A stretch of DNA of 64,000 nucleotides. Origin: Luteimonas chenhongjianii (lineage in GTDB: Bacteria; Pseudomonadota; Gammaproteobacteria; Xanthomonadales; Xanthomonadaceae). This document shows, in pieces, positions 35,774-44,219 of the stretch (its first letter is position 1; each line of letters starts with the position of its first letter). Under the pieces are notes generated by a model. The model saw nothing but the letters and a program-made list of their open reading frames with translations. It did not search any database and had not been told where the DNA came from. The stretch covers positions 1,922,001-1,986,000 of the forward strand of contig NZ_CP023406.1 in NCBI RefSeq assembly GCF_002327105.1, in the 5' to 3' direction. The position numbers and the translations under genes were made by a program.

Positions 35774-36214
35774 CTATTTCCTGATGTCGAGCAACTCCAC
35801 TTCGAACACCAGCGACGCACCGGGCGGGATCACCTTGCCGGCGCCGCCCGTGCCGTAACCAAGCCATGCGGGAATGTGCAGCTCCCGCGTTCCACCGATC
35901 TGCATGCCGGCAACGCCCTCGTCCCAACCCCGGATGACGCGGCCGGCGCCGAGTTCGAACACGAAGGCTTGGCCGCGATCGTGGGAGCTGTCGAACTGCG
36001 CGCCGCGCTTGTCGGCGGCGTTCTGGTCGTAGAGCCAGCCGGTGTAGTGCACCGCGACCTCGTCACCGGCGGCGGCTGGCGTCCCTTCGCCGACGGTCAC
36101 GTCGATCCGCTGCAACGCGTCGACATCGCCGCCGGTGTAGGGCGGCGGTCCGCCGCAGGCAGCGAGCAGCAGAGCGGAGAGGACCAAGGCGTGGCGGATG
36201 GGACGAGCGCGCAT
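35774..36214 (-). CDS. FKBP-type peptidyl-prolyl isomerase, lipoprotein
   Basis: This 146-residue protein has a leader RHALVLSALLLAAC with a lipobox. One FKBP domain follows: GDEVAVHYTGWLYD, AQFDSSHDRGQAFVFELG, VIRGWDEGVAGMQIGGTREL, HIPAWLGYG, and VIPPGASLVFEVELLDI. The active-site aromatic residues (Tyr of HYTG, Phe-Asp of QFDSS, Trp of GWDEG, Tyr of LGYG) are all there. It lacks the N-terminal dimerisation domain of FkpA/Mip. It should act as a proline isomerase facing the periplasm. The start is chosen for the leader; a GTG nine bases upstream is equally open. Confidence 0.92.
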   Translation of the reverse strand: MRARPIRHALVLSALLLAACGGPPPYTGGDVDALQRIDVTVGEGTPAAAGDEVAVHYTGWLYDQNAADKRGAQFDSSHDRGQAFVFELGAGRVIRGWDEGVAGMQIGGTRELHIPAWLGYGTGGAGKVIPPGASLVFEVELLDIRK

Positions 36215-36582
36215 GGGAGGCACCGGGACAGGGCGCCAAAGAATATCCCCGGCGCGGCGTGTCGGTGGCGGCCCCACCAACCTGGTGCCCTGAGATAATG
36301 CCTGGTCGGCCGGTGGATGGGGCACCTGCGCGTGATGGACATCGCGCTGGGCGGCTTCATCCGATGCGGGGTTCGGATGACGCGCCCGGGAAGCGGATCC
36401 GACGGCCGTGCCAGTCACCGCCTCCCCCTGCATCGCCGCCAGTCATCGACGCAAGCGGGCACGCCACCACGGCGCCGACTCCGTTGCCCAGGAGGACCTA
36501 TGGGAGGACTGCCGTTCCGCAGATGCATCCGATCTCGGCCACGCTGCTACGATCAGGCGCTCCTGATGGCAGCGGAGGTGGC
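36215..36582. other. Divergent intergenic region
   Basis: These 368 bp carry promoters for the FKBP and oxidoreductase genes. A GGAGG ribosome site precedes the latter. No operator palindrome or small gene was found. Confidence 0.35.
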
Positions 36583-37710
36583 ATGGAGTCCAATCGCTGG
36601 TCCAGCGGCATGTCCCGCCGCCGCGCCCTGCAATCCCTGGCGCTCGCCGGCGCCGCAGCAGCATTGCCGCGCCGCACCGCGGCGGCCACCCCCGCGCGTC
36701 GGCTCGGCGTCGCCCTCGTCGGTCTGGGCGGCTACAGCACCGATCTGCTTGGGCCCGCACTTCGGCTCACCCGGCACTGCCGCCTGGCCGGCCTGGTCAC
36801 CGGCTCGCCGCACAAGATCGCGAAATGGCAGGAAACCTACGGCGTCCCCGATGCCGCCATCTACGGCTACGACGACATCCATCGCATCGCCGACAACCCC
36901 GACATCGACGTCGTCTACATCGCCACCCCCAACCATCTGCACAAACCGCTGACCCTGGCCGCGGCAAACGCCGGCAAGCATGTCTGGTGCGAGAAACCGA
37001 TGGCGATGGATGCTGGCGAGGGCGAAGCTATGATCCGGGCCTGCCGCGACAATCGCGTGCAACTGGCCATCGGTTACCGCATGCAGCACGAGCCCAATTC
37101 GCGACGTTTCATGGAGATGGCGCGCACGCAGCCGTTCGGGGGCATCGTGCAGCTGCGCGCGGATGCCGGCTGGTTCGGCTGGCGCCAGGGCGCGGATGAC
37201 GCATGGCGCCTCGACCCTGCGCGCGGCGGCGGCGCGATGTACGACATGGGGGTCTACTGCGTGAATGCCTCGCGCTACAGCACGGGCCTCGAGCCGGTGG
37301 CCGTGCGCGCCTGGGACGAAACCACGCGTCGCGACATCTTCCAGGGCGTCGACGAGACGATGCGCTTCACGCTGGAGTTCCCGGGCGACATCACCGCCGC
37401 ATGCGTGACCAGTTTCGGCCGCGACCTCAACACCCTGCACGTCGACTGCGAACGTGGCTGGTACGAGCTGTCGCCGTTCCAGTCCTACGACGGCAACGTG
37501 GGCCGCGCCAGCGACGGTACGCGCTTCACCGCGCAGCTCGGCGCCAGTCCGCGCATGCAGGCCGAACAGATGGACCAGGATGCGCTCGCCATCCTCGAAG
37601 CCCGGCCGCCGCGTGCGCCGGGCGAGGAGGGCCTGCGTGACATGCGCGTGCTCGATGCGGCGTTCGCGTCGGCACGCAGCGGCGGCGAGCGCGTGCGGAT
37701 TGCCGGGTAG
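36583..37710 (+). CDS. Tat-exported Gfo/Idh/MocA family oxidoreductase
   Basis: The protein has 375 residues. Residues 11-35 form a Tat signal (SRRRALQSLALAGAAAALP). A Rossmann NAD(P) domain follows (VALVGLGGYSTDLLGPAL), with VYIATPNHLH and the catalytic-lysine block HVWCEKPMAMD. The C-terminal substrate domain contains GGGAMYDMGVYCVNASRY. It closely resembles the periplasmic glucose-fructose oxidoreductase type, in which the cofactor is bound before Tat export. The substrate is probably a sugar or polyol and cannot be named. GGAGG precedes the ATG by six bases. It is a single gene. Confidence 0.92.
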   Translation: MESNRWSSGMSRRRALQSLALAGAAAALPRRTAAATPARRLGVALVGLGGYSTDLLGPALRLTRHCRLAGLVTGSPHKIAKWQETYGVPDAAIYGYDDIHRIADNPDIDVVYIATPNHLHKPLTLAAANAGKHVWCEKPMAMDAGEGEAMIRACRDNRVQLAIGYRMQHEPNSRRFMEMARTQPFGGIVQLRADAGWFGWRQGADDAWRLDPARGGGAMYDMGVYCVNASRYSTGLEPVAVRAWDETTRRDIFQGVDETMRFTLEFPGDITAACVTSFGRDLNTLHVDCERGWYELSPFQSYDGNVGRASDGTRFTAQLGASPRMQAEQMDQDALAILEARPPRAPGEEGLRDMRVLDAAFASARSGGERVRIAG

Positions 37711-38131
37711 GTCGAAGCTGCCGCAGCGGTGCACACGTCCATGGGGCGCGTCGCAGATACCCATGCAGGCAGCTACCCGATGCCTCGCCGCACCGACCTG
37801 GATTGGGCGGTCGAGGCCGGACCGGCGACGCGGCGGCGGGTGGCGATTGCACGAGCACTGCGGGCGCGTGGGCGTCCGGCCACGCCATGACCTGGGCCAG
37901 GTGGCCGCCGGATGGCCCGGCAAGGGGCGCACCGCAGCGGGCCCCGACCAGGCGCCCGTGCCAGGGCGACCGACCATGGCCGAAACGATCGCAGGTTCGT
38001 CATTCGACGGGATCCATTCCTTCGCCACCGCGCGCCTGCAGTTTTGACCGGCCGTTTCCCTTGTGCCAGCCATCATGCGCGGCCTCGGCGGCAGGATTCG
38101 CCATCCACGCATCCCCGGAGCACGTGCACGC
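37711..38131. other. Intergenic interval
   Basis: About 420 bp hold no supported gene. An open frame joins in-phase to the next gene from a GTG at 38063 but looks like GC-rich leader. A 36-codon frame at 37780 has no ribosome site. Confidence 0.35.
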
Positions 38132-38572
38132 ATGCGTCGCCAGCTGTCGCCACCCGACCTCGGCTTCGCGGTCGATCCACACGACGAGTCCTCGCTGTTC
38201 AAGTGGTTCCTCGCCAGCTTCCTGTTCGGCAACCGCATCTCGCAGGCCATCGCCGCGGAGACCTGGCGCGTCATCGTGGACGTGCATGGCCACGACACGC
38301 CGCGCAAGCTGGGCGCCTGCAGCCATGCCCGGCTTGTGCGGATGCTGGGCGAGGGGGGCTACCGGCGCTACGACGAATCCACGGCGACACGGCTGTCGCT
38401 GGTGTGCCGCACGCTGATCGCCGACTACGACGGGCGCATCAGTGGCATCGCCGAGAAGGCCGGGGGACGCGAGGGCTTCGAGCGGCGATTGCTCGCCTTC
38501 AAGGGCGTGGGGCCGGTGACGCTGGGCATCTTCATGCGCGAGGCCGGGGCGGGCCTGTTCCCGCCAGAATGA
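38132..38572 (+). CDS. Helix-hairpin-helix (endonuclease III-like fold) protein
   Basis: This 146-residue all-helical protein contains FKWFLASFLFGNRISQAIAA in the first helices. The hairpin LLAFKGVGPVTLGIFMREAG matches the HhH-GPD DNA-binding signature (L-x-x-x-x-G-V-G-x-x-T). It is shorter than endonuclease III (about 210), lacks the four-cysteine iron-sulfur loop, and has no obvious catalytic Asp after the hairpin, so glycosylase activity is doubtful. A start at 38132 (GGAG upstream at long spacing) fits the fold; a GTG at 38063 would add an Arg-rich tail. It probably binds DNA. The exact function is not known. Confidence 0.7.
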   Translation: MRRQLSPPDLGFAVDPHDESSLFKWFLASFLFGNRISQAIAAETWRVIVDVHGHDTPRKLGACSHARLVRMLGEGGYRRYDESTATRLSLVCRTLIADYDGRISGIAEKAGGREGFERRLLAFKGVGPVTLGIFMREAGAGLFPPE

Positions 38573-39130
38573 TCCGCCTGGTTGCCGTGCCGACTTGGCC
38601 TGGCGCTTGCCGGACGCGTTCTAGGCGCCAGCGCTAAGCACCGCGGAGGCGCAGTCTTCTTGGCGCTGCGGGTGTCTTCCCTGGCTGCGCTGCCCGAAAG
38701 GGTTTCCGATCAGCCAGCCACTGTCGCCGGTCGGCCCGTGGCAGGCAGGAAGTGCGCGGGCGATGTCTGGAGCTGCAGACGCCGTGTTGCATTGCACAGT
38801 GACAAACCCTCGGAACCGCTATAAACCTGCGGCCATGAAGTGGTAGCGCTATCACCACGGCGTCCTTCAGGGGGCAGCCCGCGGGTCCTGGACGGCATGT
38901 GCGGCCATTCGCACACCGCCCGGACCCTGTCGGAGGCGGTGGTGTACGTCGTGGGGTGAGGGACGTCGAAGCCGCGTGCACGGGCCAACGGCGGTGTGGT
39001 TCAGGAGAACGCTGGAAGGAAAGATCCCTGCGGTGCCGTCATGTCGGCGCCAACAGCGGGGTGATGCGTGATGAGTGCCGGGAGCGTCTGCTCGCGGTCG
39101 TTCGAATCTCGGTGCTAAGGAAGAGAGCCA
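38573..39130. other. Long 5' region of the TonB receptor operon
   Basis: The region holds the candidate promoter and LacI-type operator described at 38799-38858, and then about 270 bp up to the receptor ATG without a gene. A transcript starting near 38831 would have a long leader; I see no riboswitch that I can name in it. Confidence 0.45.
38799..38858 (+). promoter_or_regulatory. Promoter and LacI-family operator of the TonB receptor operon
   Basis: GTGACA (38799-38804) and TATAAA (38820-38825) form a -35/-10 pair with a short 15-bp spacer. Downstream, GTGGTAGCGCTATCAC (38840-38855) is a near-perfect palindrome, differing from symmetry at one base per arm. Its core TGGTAGCGCTA is the form of LacI-family operators found before TonB receptor and sugar-use genes in Xanthomonas. 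It lies just beyond the expected transcription start, the place for repression. No lacI-type gene is in the window, so the repressor must be elsewhere. Confidence 0.65.
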
Positions 39131-42100
39131 ATGAACCTGAAGTTCAAGCGTTTCAAGTCGACGGCGATGTTCACGTTCGTTGGCGGCGTGCTGATCATCA
39201 ACCCCGCCTTCGCGCAGAATCCGCCACAGCCGCAGGCCGGCGGCATGACGCAGACCTCGCCACGGACGTCGCAGCCGGAGGCCACGGATCTCGACACGAT
39301 CACGGTCAACGCGATGCGCAGCAGCCTCACCCAGGCGATGGACATCAAGCGCGATTCGCCCGGCATCGTGGATGCGATCAGCGCCGAGGACATCGGCAAG
39401 TTTCCCGACACCAACCTGGCAGAGTCCCTGCAGCGCATCACCGGCATCTCGATCGAGCGCCGCGACGGCGAAGGCGCGCAGGTCACCGCGCGCGGCTTCG
39501 GGCCGCAGTTCAACCTGGTCACCCTCAACGGTCGCCAGATACCCGGCGCCGACGCCTTCGGTGCAGCCGGGCAGGTCGCCATCGGCGGTGTAGATGGCGG
39601 CACGCGGGCATTCAACTTCGCCCAGCTTGCGGCTGAAGCCGTCAGCGGGATCGAGGTCTACAAGACCAGCCAGGCCAATGTGCCGAGCGGCGGCATCGGC
39701 GCGACGATCAACATCCTCACCGACCGTCCGTTCAACCACACCGGTGTGGTGGCGAGCGCCGGGGCCAAGGTCGGGTCCGACCGCAGCCAGCCGTTCGACA
39801 ACGACCTGACGCCAGAACTGTCGGGCATCTTCAGCTACACCAATCCAGACAAGACCTTCGGCGTGGGCCTGAGCGCCAGCTATCAGAAGCGCAAGGGTGG
39901 CTCCGTCCAGGCGACCGAGAACTACTGGAACATCCAGCCCTGGACCGGCACCATGCCGGGCAATCCGGTAGTGGTGAACGCGCCGGCGGTCGGCGAGCTC
40001 TACGCTCGCCCCAACGACCTGCGCTACGCGTTCGCCGACTTCGAACGCGAGCGCATCAACGGCCAGGCGGTGGTGCAGTTCGCACCGACCGATGCCGTGA
40101 CGCTGACCCTCGACTACACCTATTCCACCAACGAGATCACCGAGAACCGCGGCGAGCAGGGCATGTGGTTGCAGAACAGCAATTACACCAACGTCGAGTT
40201 CGACACCTCGGGGGCGGTAGCCACGCCCGTCTATATCCGCGAGATCGCCGGCATCAAGGATTTCGGCCTCGAACAGCAGCGCAACATGCAGAAATACAAG
40301 CTCGGCTCGCTGGGCTTCAACGCGGCATGGGATGTCAACGACGATTTCCGGCTGACGTTCGATGCGCACAACTCCAAGAACGAGAGCCGGCCCAACGATC
40401 CGTTGACCGGTGGCGGCGCGATCTTCGCGAGCATCGCCGGCACCAACAACTGCACCACGGGTCCGCACTGTGGTGGCAGCTGGGTGCAGGAACTGGTCTT
40501 CAACCGAGGCCTGCCAGTAGGTACCCAGATCTGGTATCCGACCGACGCGGACGCGGCCGCCGGGACCAACGGCGTCGTCAATCCAGGCTTCGTTGCAGGC
40601 GAGATCGGATCCCAGGTGCTGCGCATCAATGCGCAGACGCAGATCAGCGAGATCAAGGCAGCACGCCTCGACGGCGAGTGGATGTTCGAGGAGGGCCGGT
40701 TCCAATTCGGCGTGGATACCAGCAAGTCCACCATGCATCGCTTGCAGGCGGCCGAGGCGTATTCCGCCCTGGGCGACTGGAGCGTGGCCAACGTCGACTC
40801 CGATGTGGCCGGCGGGCTGATGAACCTTTTGCAGCCGTTCAACCTGGTGGGCCTGTTCGACGACTACGGCATCTCCAGCTTTCCCGCCTGGCGCGGTGAC
40901 GCGGGGGCGCTGGCCCAGTGGGCGGCGGCGCAGTACGGCGTCGGTCTGGGCGTCAGCCCGCAGAACTCGGCCGACAACCGCGTCGAGGAGAAGACTCACG
41001 CGGCGTACATGCAGGTGGACCTGCAAGGCGAACTGGGCGGCATGTCGACCAATACCCGCATCGGCGTGCGCTACGAGACGACGGACGTCACCTCCACGTC
41101 GGTCATCGCCATTCCGGAGCGGATCGAATGGCAGTCCAACAACGACTTCCGCATCGACCTGTCCGACGAGCTCCAGCCTTTCAGCGAGAGCGCCAGCTAC
41201 AGCTACATCCTGCCCAACCTGGACTTCAGCATCAATTTCACCGACCAGCTGAAGGGCCGCGCGTCCTTCAGCAAGAGCATCGCGCGTGCGCCATTCGGCA
41301 ATCTCTATGCGGGACCGGGTGCGCAGCAACCTTCCGGCTCGGTGCTGCTGGATCCTTCGACGCGTGCCAGCGGCAACTCGCAGAATCCGGCCCTCAAGCC
41401 GCTCGAATCGGACAATCTCGACCTGGCGCTCGAATGGTATTTCGCCGAAGCGAGCTACTTCGCGGTGACGTACTGGAGGAAGTCTGTCGACAATTTCATC
41501 GGCAACACGATCTCGCAGGAGTCGCTGTACGACCTCAGAGACCCGACCTCCGGCCCCGATGCGCAGGCAGCGTTGGCGTTCCTGCAGAGCTCGGCCTGCG
41601 TTGCACAGGTGGGGGCGGCGAATGCAGCGGCGTGTTCGGGCAATGACACCTCGCTGTTCAGCGCGATGGCCCTGCTGCGCAACGATCCCGCGGGTCTGGG
41701 CGCGTTCAACGGCACGTCGGCCCAGGCCCTGGCACTCGAGGCGGCGTACGACGTCTACGGCGCGGCTGACGATCCGTTGTACCTGTTCAACGTCAACCGG
41801 CCGGTCAATCAGAACGCATCCAAACTGCACGGCTGGGAAATCGGCGGCCAGTACTTCTTCGCCGACTCCGGCTTTGGCATCCTCGCCAACTACACGATCG
41901 TCAAGGGCGACGTGGGCTACGACAACTCCGGGGACCCCGGCATCGACCAGTTCTCGCTCACCGGTCTCAGCGATACCGCCAATGCGGTGTTCATGTACGA
42001 AAAGTTCGGCTGGTCGGTGCGCCTCGCCTACAACTGGCGCGACGAGTACCTGATCCTCGCCAACCAGGGAGGCAGTCGCAATCCCTACTACGTCGAGCCC

Positions 42101-42277
42101 TATGATCAGTGGGATCTCAGCGTGAACTACGCGCTGGACGATCACTGGTCGTTCGGGTTCGAGGCAATCAACCTCACCGGCGAGGACGTGCGCTGGCATG
42201 CCCGTACCGACGAGCAGATGGTGCGGCTGGTCGACCAGAGCCCGCGTTACATGCTGGGTGTGCGCTACCGGTTCTGA
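39131..42277 (+). CDS. TonB-dependent outer-membrane receptor
   Basis: The protein has 1048 residues. A signal peptide ends near NPAFAQ (residue 29). The TonB box region TDLDTITVNAM follows, then a plug with IGKFPDTNLAESLQRITGIS and RDGEGAQVTARGFGPQFN, NGRQIPG, and IEVYKTSQANVPSGGIGATI. A 22-strand barrel ends in RYMLGVRYRF. The long size and the plug wording are those of the carbohydrate-type receptors of Xanthomonads and Caulobacter. It would import an oligosaccharide or similar polymer fragment using TonB energy. GGAAGAG precedes the ATG. SapC, cupin and halogenase genes follow in the same direction, and a LacI-type operator lies upstream. Confidence 0.93.
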   Translation: MNLKFKRFKSTAMFTFVGGVLIINPAFAQNPPQPQAGGMTQTSPRTSQPEATDLDTITVNAMRSSLTQAMDIKRDSPGIVDAISAEDIGKFPDTNLAESLQRITGISIERRDGEGAQVTARGFGPQFNLVTLNGRQIPGADAFGAAGQVAIGGVDGGTRAFNFAQLAAEAVSGIEVYKTSQANVPSGGIGATINILTDRPFNHTGVVASAGAKVGSDRSQPFDNDLTPELSGIFSYTNPDKTFGVGLSASYQKRKGGSVQATENYWNIQPWTGTMPGNPVVVNAPAVGELYARPNDLRYAFADFERERINGQAVVQFAPTDAVTLTLDYTYSTNEITENRGEQGMWLQNSNYTNVEFDTSGAVATPVYIREIAGIKDFGLEQQRNMQKYKLGSLGFNAAWDVNDDFRLTFDAHNSKNESRPNDPLTGGGAIFASIAGTNNCTTGPHCGGSWVQELVFNRGLPVGTQIWYPTDADAAAGTNGVVNPGFVAGEIGSQVLRINAQTQISEIKAARLDGEWMFEEGRFQFGVDTSKSTMHRLQAAEAYSALGDWSVANVDSDVAGGLMNLLQPFNLVGLFDDYGISSFPAWRGDAGALAQWAAAQYGVGLGVSPQNSADNRVEEKTHAAYMQVDLQGELGGMSTNTRIGVRYETTDVTSTSVIAIPERIEWQSNNDFRIDLSDELQPFSESASYSYILPNLDFSINFTDQLKGRASFSKSIARAPFGNLYAGPGAQQPSGSVLLDPSTRASGNSQNPALKPLESDNLDLALEWYFAEASYFAVTYWRKSVDNFIGNTISQESLYDLRDPTSGPDAQAALAFLQSSACVAQVGAANAAACSGNDTSLFSAMALLRNDPAGLGAFNGTSAQALALEAAYDVYGAADDPLYLFNVNRPVNQNASKLHGWEIGGQYFFADSGFGILANYTIVKGDVGYDNSGDPGIDQFSLTGLSDTANAVFMYEKFGWSVRLAYNWRDEYLILANQGGSRNPYYVEPYDQWDLSVNYALDDHWSFGFEAINLTGEDVRWHARTDEQMVRLVDQSPRYMLGVRYRF

Positions 42278-42424
42278 CCGCAAGTAGAGGTCCGGAGGTC
42301 GTGAAGGGGGCCGCTGCGCGAGCAGCGGTTCCCGGTGCGGCGCACGGGGGTACGGGCAGGCGGCGTGCCGCCATTGCTTGCTATCGTGCCGGGACGGCCG
42401 GCGCTATCGGGGCCTGGAGACGAG

Positions 42425-43180
42425 ATGGGACGTTACGAGTTGCTCAACAACGTGGCGCACAGGGATCTGCGCGTCGCCACCGGTTTCGGCCCCGAGTTCG
42501 GCGACGACGTGGGAATGGTGCCGGCCTATCCCAGCGAATACGCCGAGCTGCAGCGCGAATATCCGATCTTCTTCCGTCGCGACACGGATGGTCAGTGGGG
42601 CTCGGTGGCATTGCTGGGATTCGAACAACGGGAGAACCTGTTCCTGCGCGACGGCCGCTGGAATGCATCCTACCTACCGGGCGCTGCGGCCAAGGGTCCG
42701 TTCCTGATCGGCTTCCAGGAGCAGGTGGTCGATGGCGAGCTCCGTCAGGAACCGGTGATCCACGTCGATCTGGATCACCCGCGTGTCCAGAACGCGCAGG
42801 GCGAGGCGGTATTCCTGCCGCAAGGCGGCAACAGCCCCTACCTCGAACACATCGCAGGCGTGCTTCGCGGCATCCGCGATGGCACCCAGTTCGCCACGGA
42901 CATGTTCGCCGCCTTCGATGCGCTGGGTCTGATCCAGCCGCTCACGCTTGCGGTGGAACTCGACGCCCAGCACCGGATCGACGTCAGTGGACTGCACGGG
43001 ATCGATCGCGAGGCGCTGGCCGCGCTCGACGGTCCCTCGCTTGAACGCCTGAACCGCGCCGGCTACCTGGAAGGGGCATACCTGGTGCTTGCCTCGCTGC
43101 ACAACGTGCGCCGCCTGATGGCGGAGAAGCAACGCCGCCTGCGCGCGCAGGACGCGGCTCCGCCCCTTGGCCGGGGCTGA
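42425..43180 (+). CDS. SapC family protein
   Basis: This 251-residue protein starts MGRYELLNNVAHRDLRVATG. It continues with EYAELQREYPIFFRRD, ALLGFEQRENLFL, and a C-terminal VELDAQHRIDVSGLHGIDRE, the usual landmarks of SapC (PF07277). The name comes from a Campylobacter surface-array locus, but the function is unknown. There is no signal peptide, so it is probably cytoplasmic. In Xanthomonads it repeatedly sits beside TonB receptors, a cupin-like protein and a tryptophan halogenase, exactly as here. It follows the receptor after about 150 bp, and the cupin gene begins four bases after its stop. Confidence 0.9.
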   Translation: MGRYELLNNVAHRDLRVATGFGPEFGDDVGMVPAYPSEYAELQREYPIFFRRDTDGQWGSVALLGFEQRENLFLRDGRWNASYLPGAAAKGPFLIGFQEQVVDGELRQEPVIHVDLDHPRVQNAQGEAVFLPQGGNSPYLEHIAGVLRGIRDGTQFATDMFAAFDALGLIQPLTLAVELDAQHRIDVSGLHGIDREALAALDGPSLERLNRAGYLEGAYLVLASLHNVRRLMAEKQRRLRAQDAAPPLGRG

Positions 43181-43184
43181 GCGC

Positions 43185-44207
43185 GTGAGCGCGGTGCCCG
43201 CGCCGATGCGCACCATCCACGGTTGCCGCGCCGATGCGCTGCCGCTCGACGAACTGCTCGCCGAAGGCACGCCCGTGCTGCTCAAGGGCGTGGCCCGGGA
43301 CTGGGGCCTGGTGCGTGCGGGCCTGGACTCGAGCGCCGAGGCGATGGCGCATCTGCGCCGCTTCGACGCCGGCCGACCCCTGCAGTACTCGTACGGTGAC
43401 CCCTCGATCGGCGGGCGTCCGTTCTACAACGACGATTTCACCGCTTTGAATTTCGAAGTGCGACGCGGCGGCCTGGACGACGTGCTGCGTTCGATCGAGG
43501 ACCACCTCGACGATGCCGTACCGCCCACGTACTACGTCGCGTCGCTGGCCCTGGCCGCCGCCCTGCCGGGCTTCAGCGACGAGAACGACCTCGACCTGGC
43601 GGCGCTGGGGATCGGCGCGCCTCCCAGTATCTGGATCGGCAACCGGGTGGTCGCGTCCTGCCACTTCGATGCGCCCGAGAACATTGCCGTCTGCGCCGTG
43701 GGCCAGCGCCGCTTCACCGTGTTCCCGCCAGATCAGATCGACAACCTCTACCCCGGTCCGCTCGATCCCACCCCGGGCGGACAGGTGGTCAGTCTGGTCG
43801 ATTTCGACGAGCCCGATTTCGAGCGCCATCCGCGCTTTCGCGATGCGCTGGCGATGGCGCAGACCGCGCTGCTGGAACCCGGCGATGCGATCTACATCCC
43901 CGGCATGTGGTGGCATCACGTGCGCAGCCTCGCGCCATTCAACGTGCTGGTGAACTACTGGTGGCGCCGCTCGCCGGCCTACCTCGCCTCGCCGCTGCCC
44001 GCGCTCCACCATGCGCTGTGGACCCTGCGCGACCTGCCCGAGCGCGAGAAGCGCGCCTGGGCCGGCGTGTTCGAGTACTACGTCTTCGGGCCGGGCACGC
44101 GGGCGGGGGAACACCTGCCCGTGCAGGCGCGCGACATTCTGGGGCCCATCGACGAGACGCTTGCGCGCCGCATCCGCGCGCGTCTGATCGGTTGGCTCAA
44201 CCGCTGA
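43185..44207 (+). CDS. Cupin-8 / JmjC-like 2-oxoglutarate-Fe(II) oxygenase
   Basis: The product has 340 residues from the GTG at 43185, just after the SapC stop; a TTG at 43167 inside sapC is also open. It has the JmjC metal triad: His-Phe-Asp in VASCHFDAPENIAV and the distal His in GMWWHHVRSLAPF. FTVFPPDQIDNLYPG and DAIYIPGMWW complete the cupin-8 core. Relatives hydroxylate proteins or small molecules; in this gene cluster the target is unknown. It lies between sapC and the halogenase gene with minimal spacing, so the three are one transcription unit. Confidence 0.88.
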   Translation: MSAVPAPMRTIHGCRADALPLDELLAEGTPVLLKGVARDWGLVRAGLDSSAEAMAHLRRFDAGRPLQYSYGDPSIGGRPFYNDDFTALNFEVRRGGLDDVLRSIEDHLDDAVPPTYYVASLALAAALPGFSDENDLDLAALGIGAPPSIWIGNRVVASCHFDAPENIAVCAVGQRRFTVFPPDQIDNLYPGPLDPTPGGQVVSLVDFDEPDFERHPRFRDALAMAQTALLEPGDAIYIPGMWWHHVRSLAPFNVLVNYWWRRSPAYLASPLPALHHALWTLRDLPEREKRAWAGVFEYYVFGPGTRAGEHLPVQARDILGPIDETLARRIRARLIGWLNR

Positions 44208-44219
44208 GGGGATCGATCG

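Noticed and set aside
37780..37890. A 36-codon ATG frame between the oxidoreductase and helix-hairpin-helix genes
   Set aside because: It has no spaced Shine-Dalgarno, and its Arg/Ala-rich composition equals that of noise frames.
38867..42283. A very long open frame on the strand opposite the TonB receptor
   Set aside because: It mirrors the real gene exactly, has Val/Ala/Arg/Asp-biased composition typical of GC-rich antisense, no domains, no signal peptide and no ribosome site.
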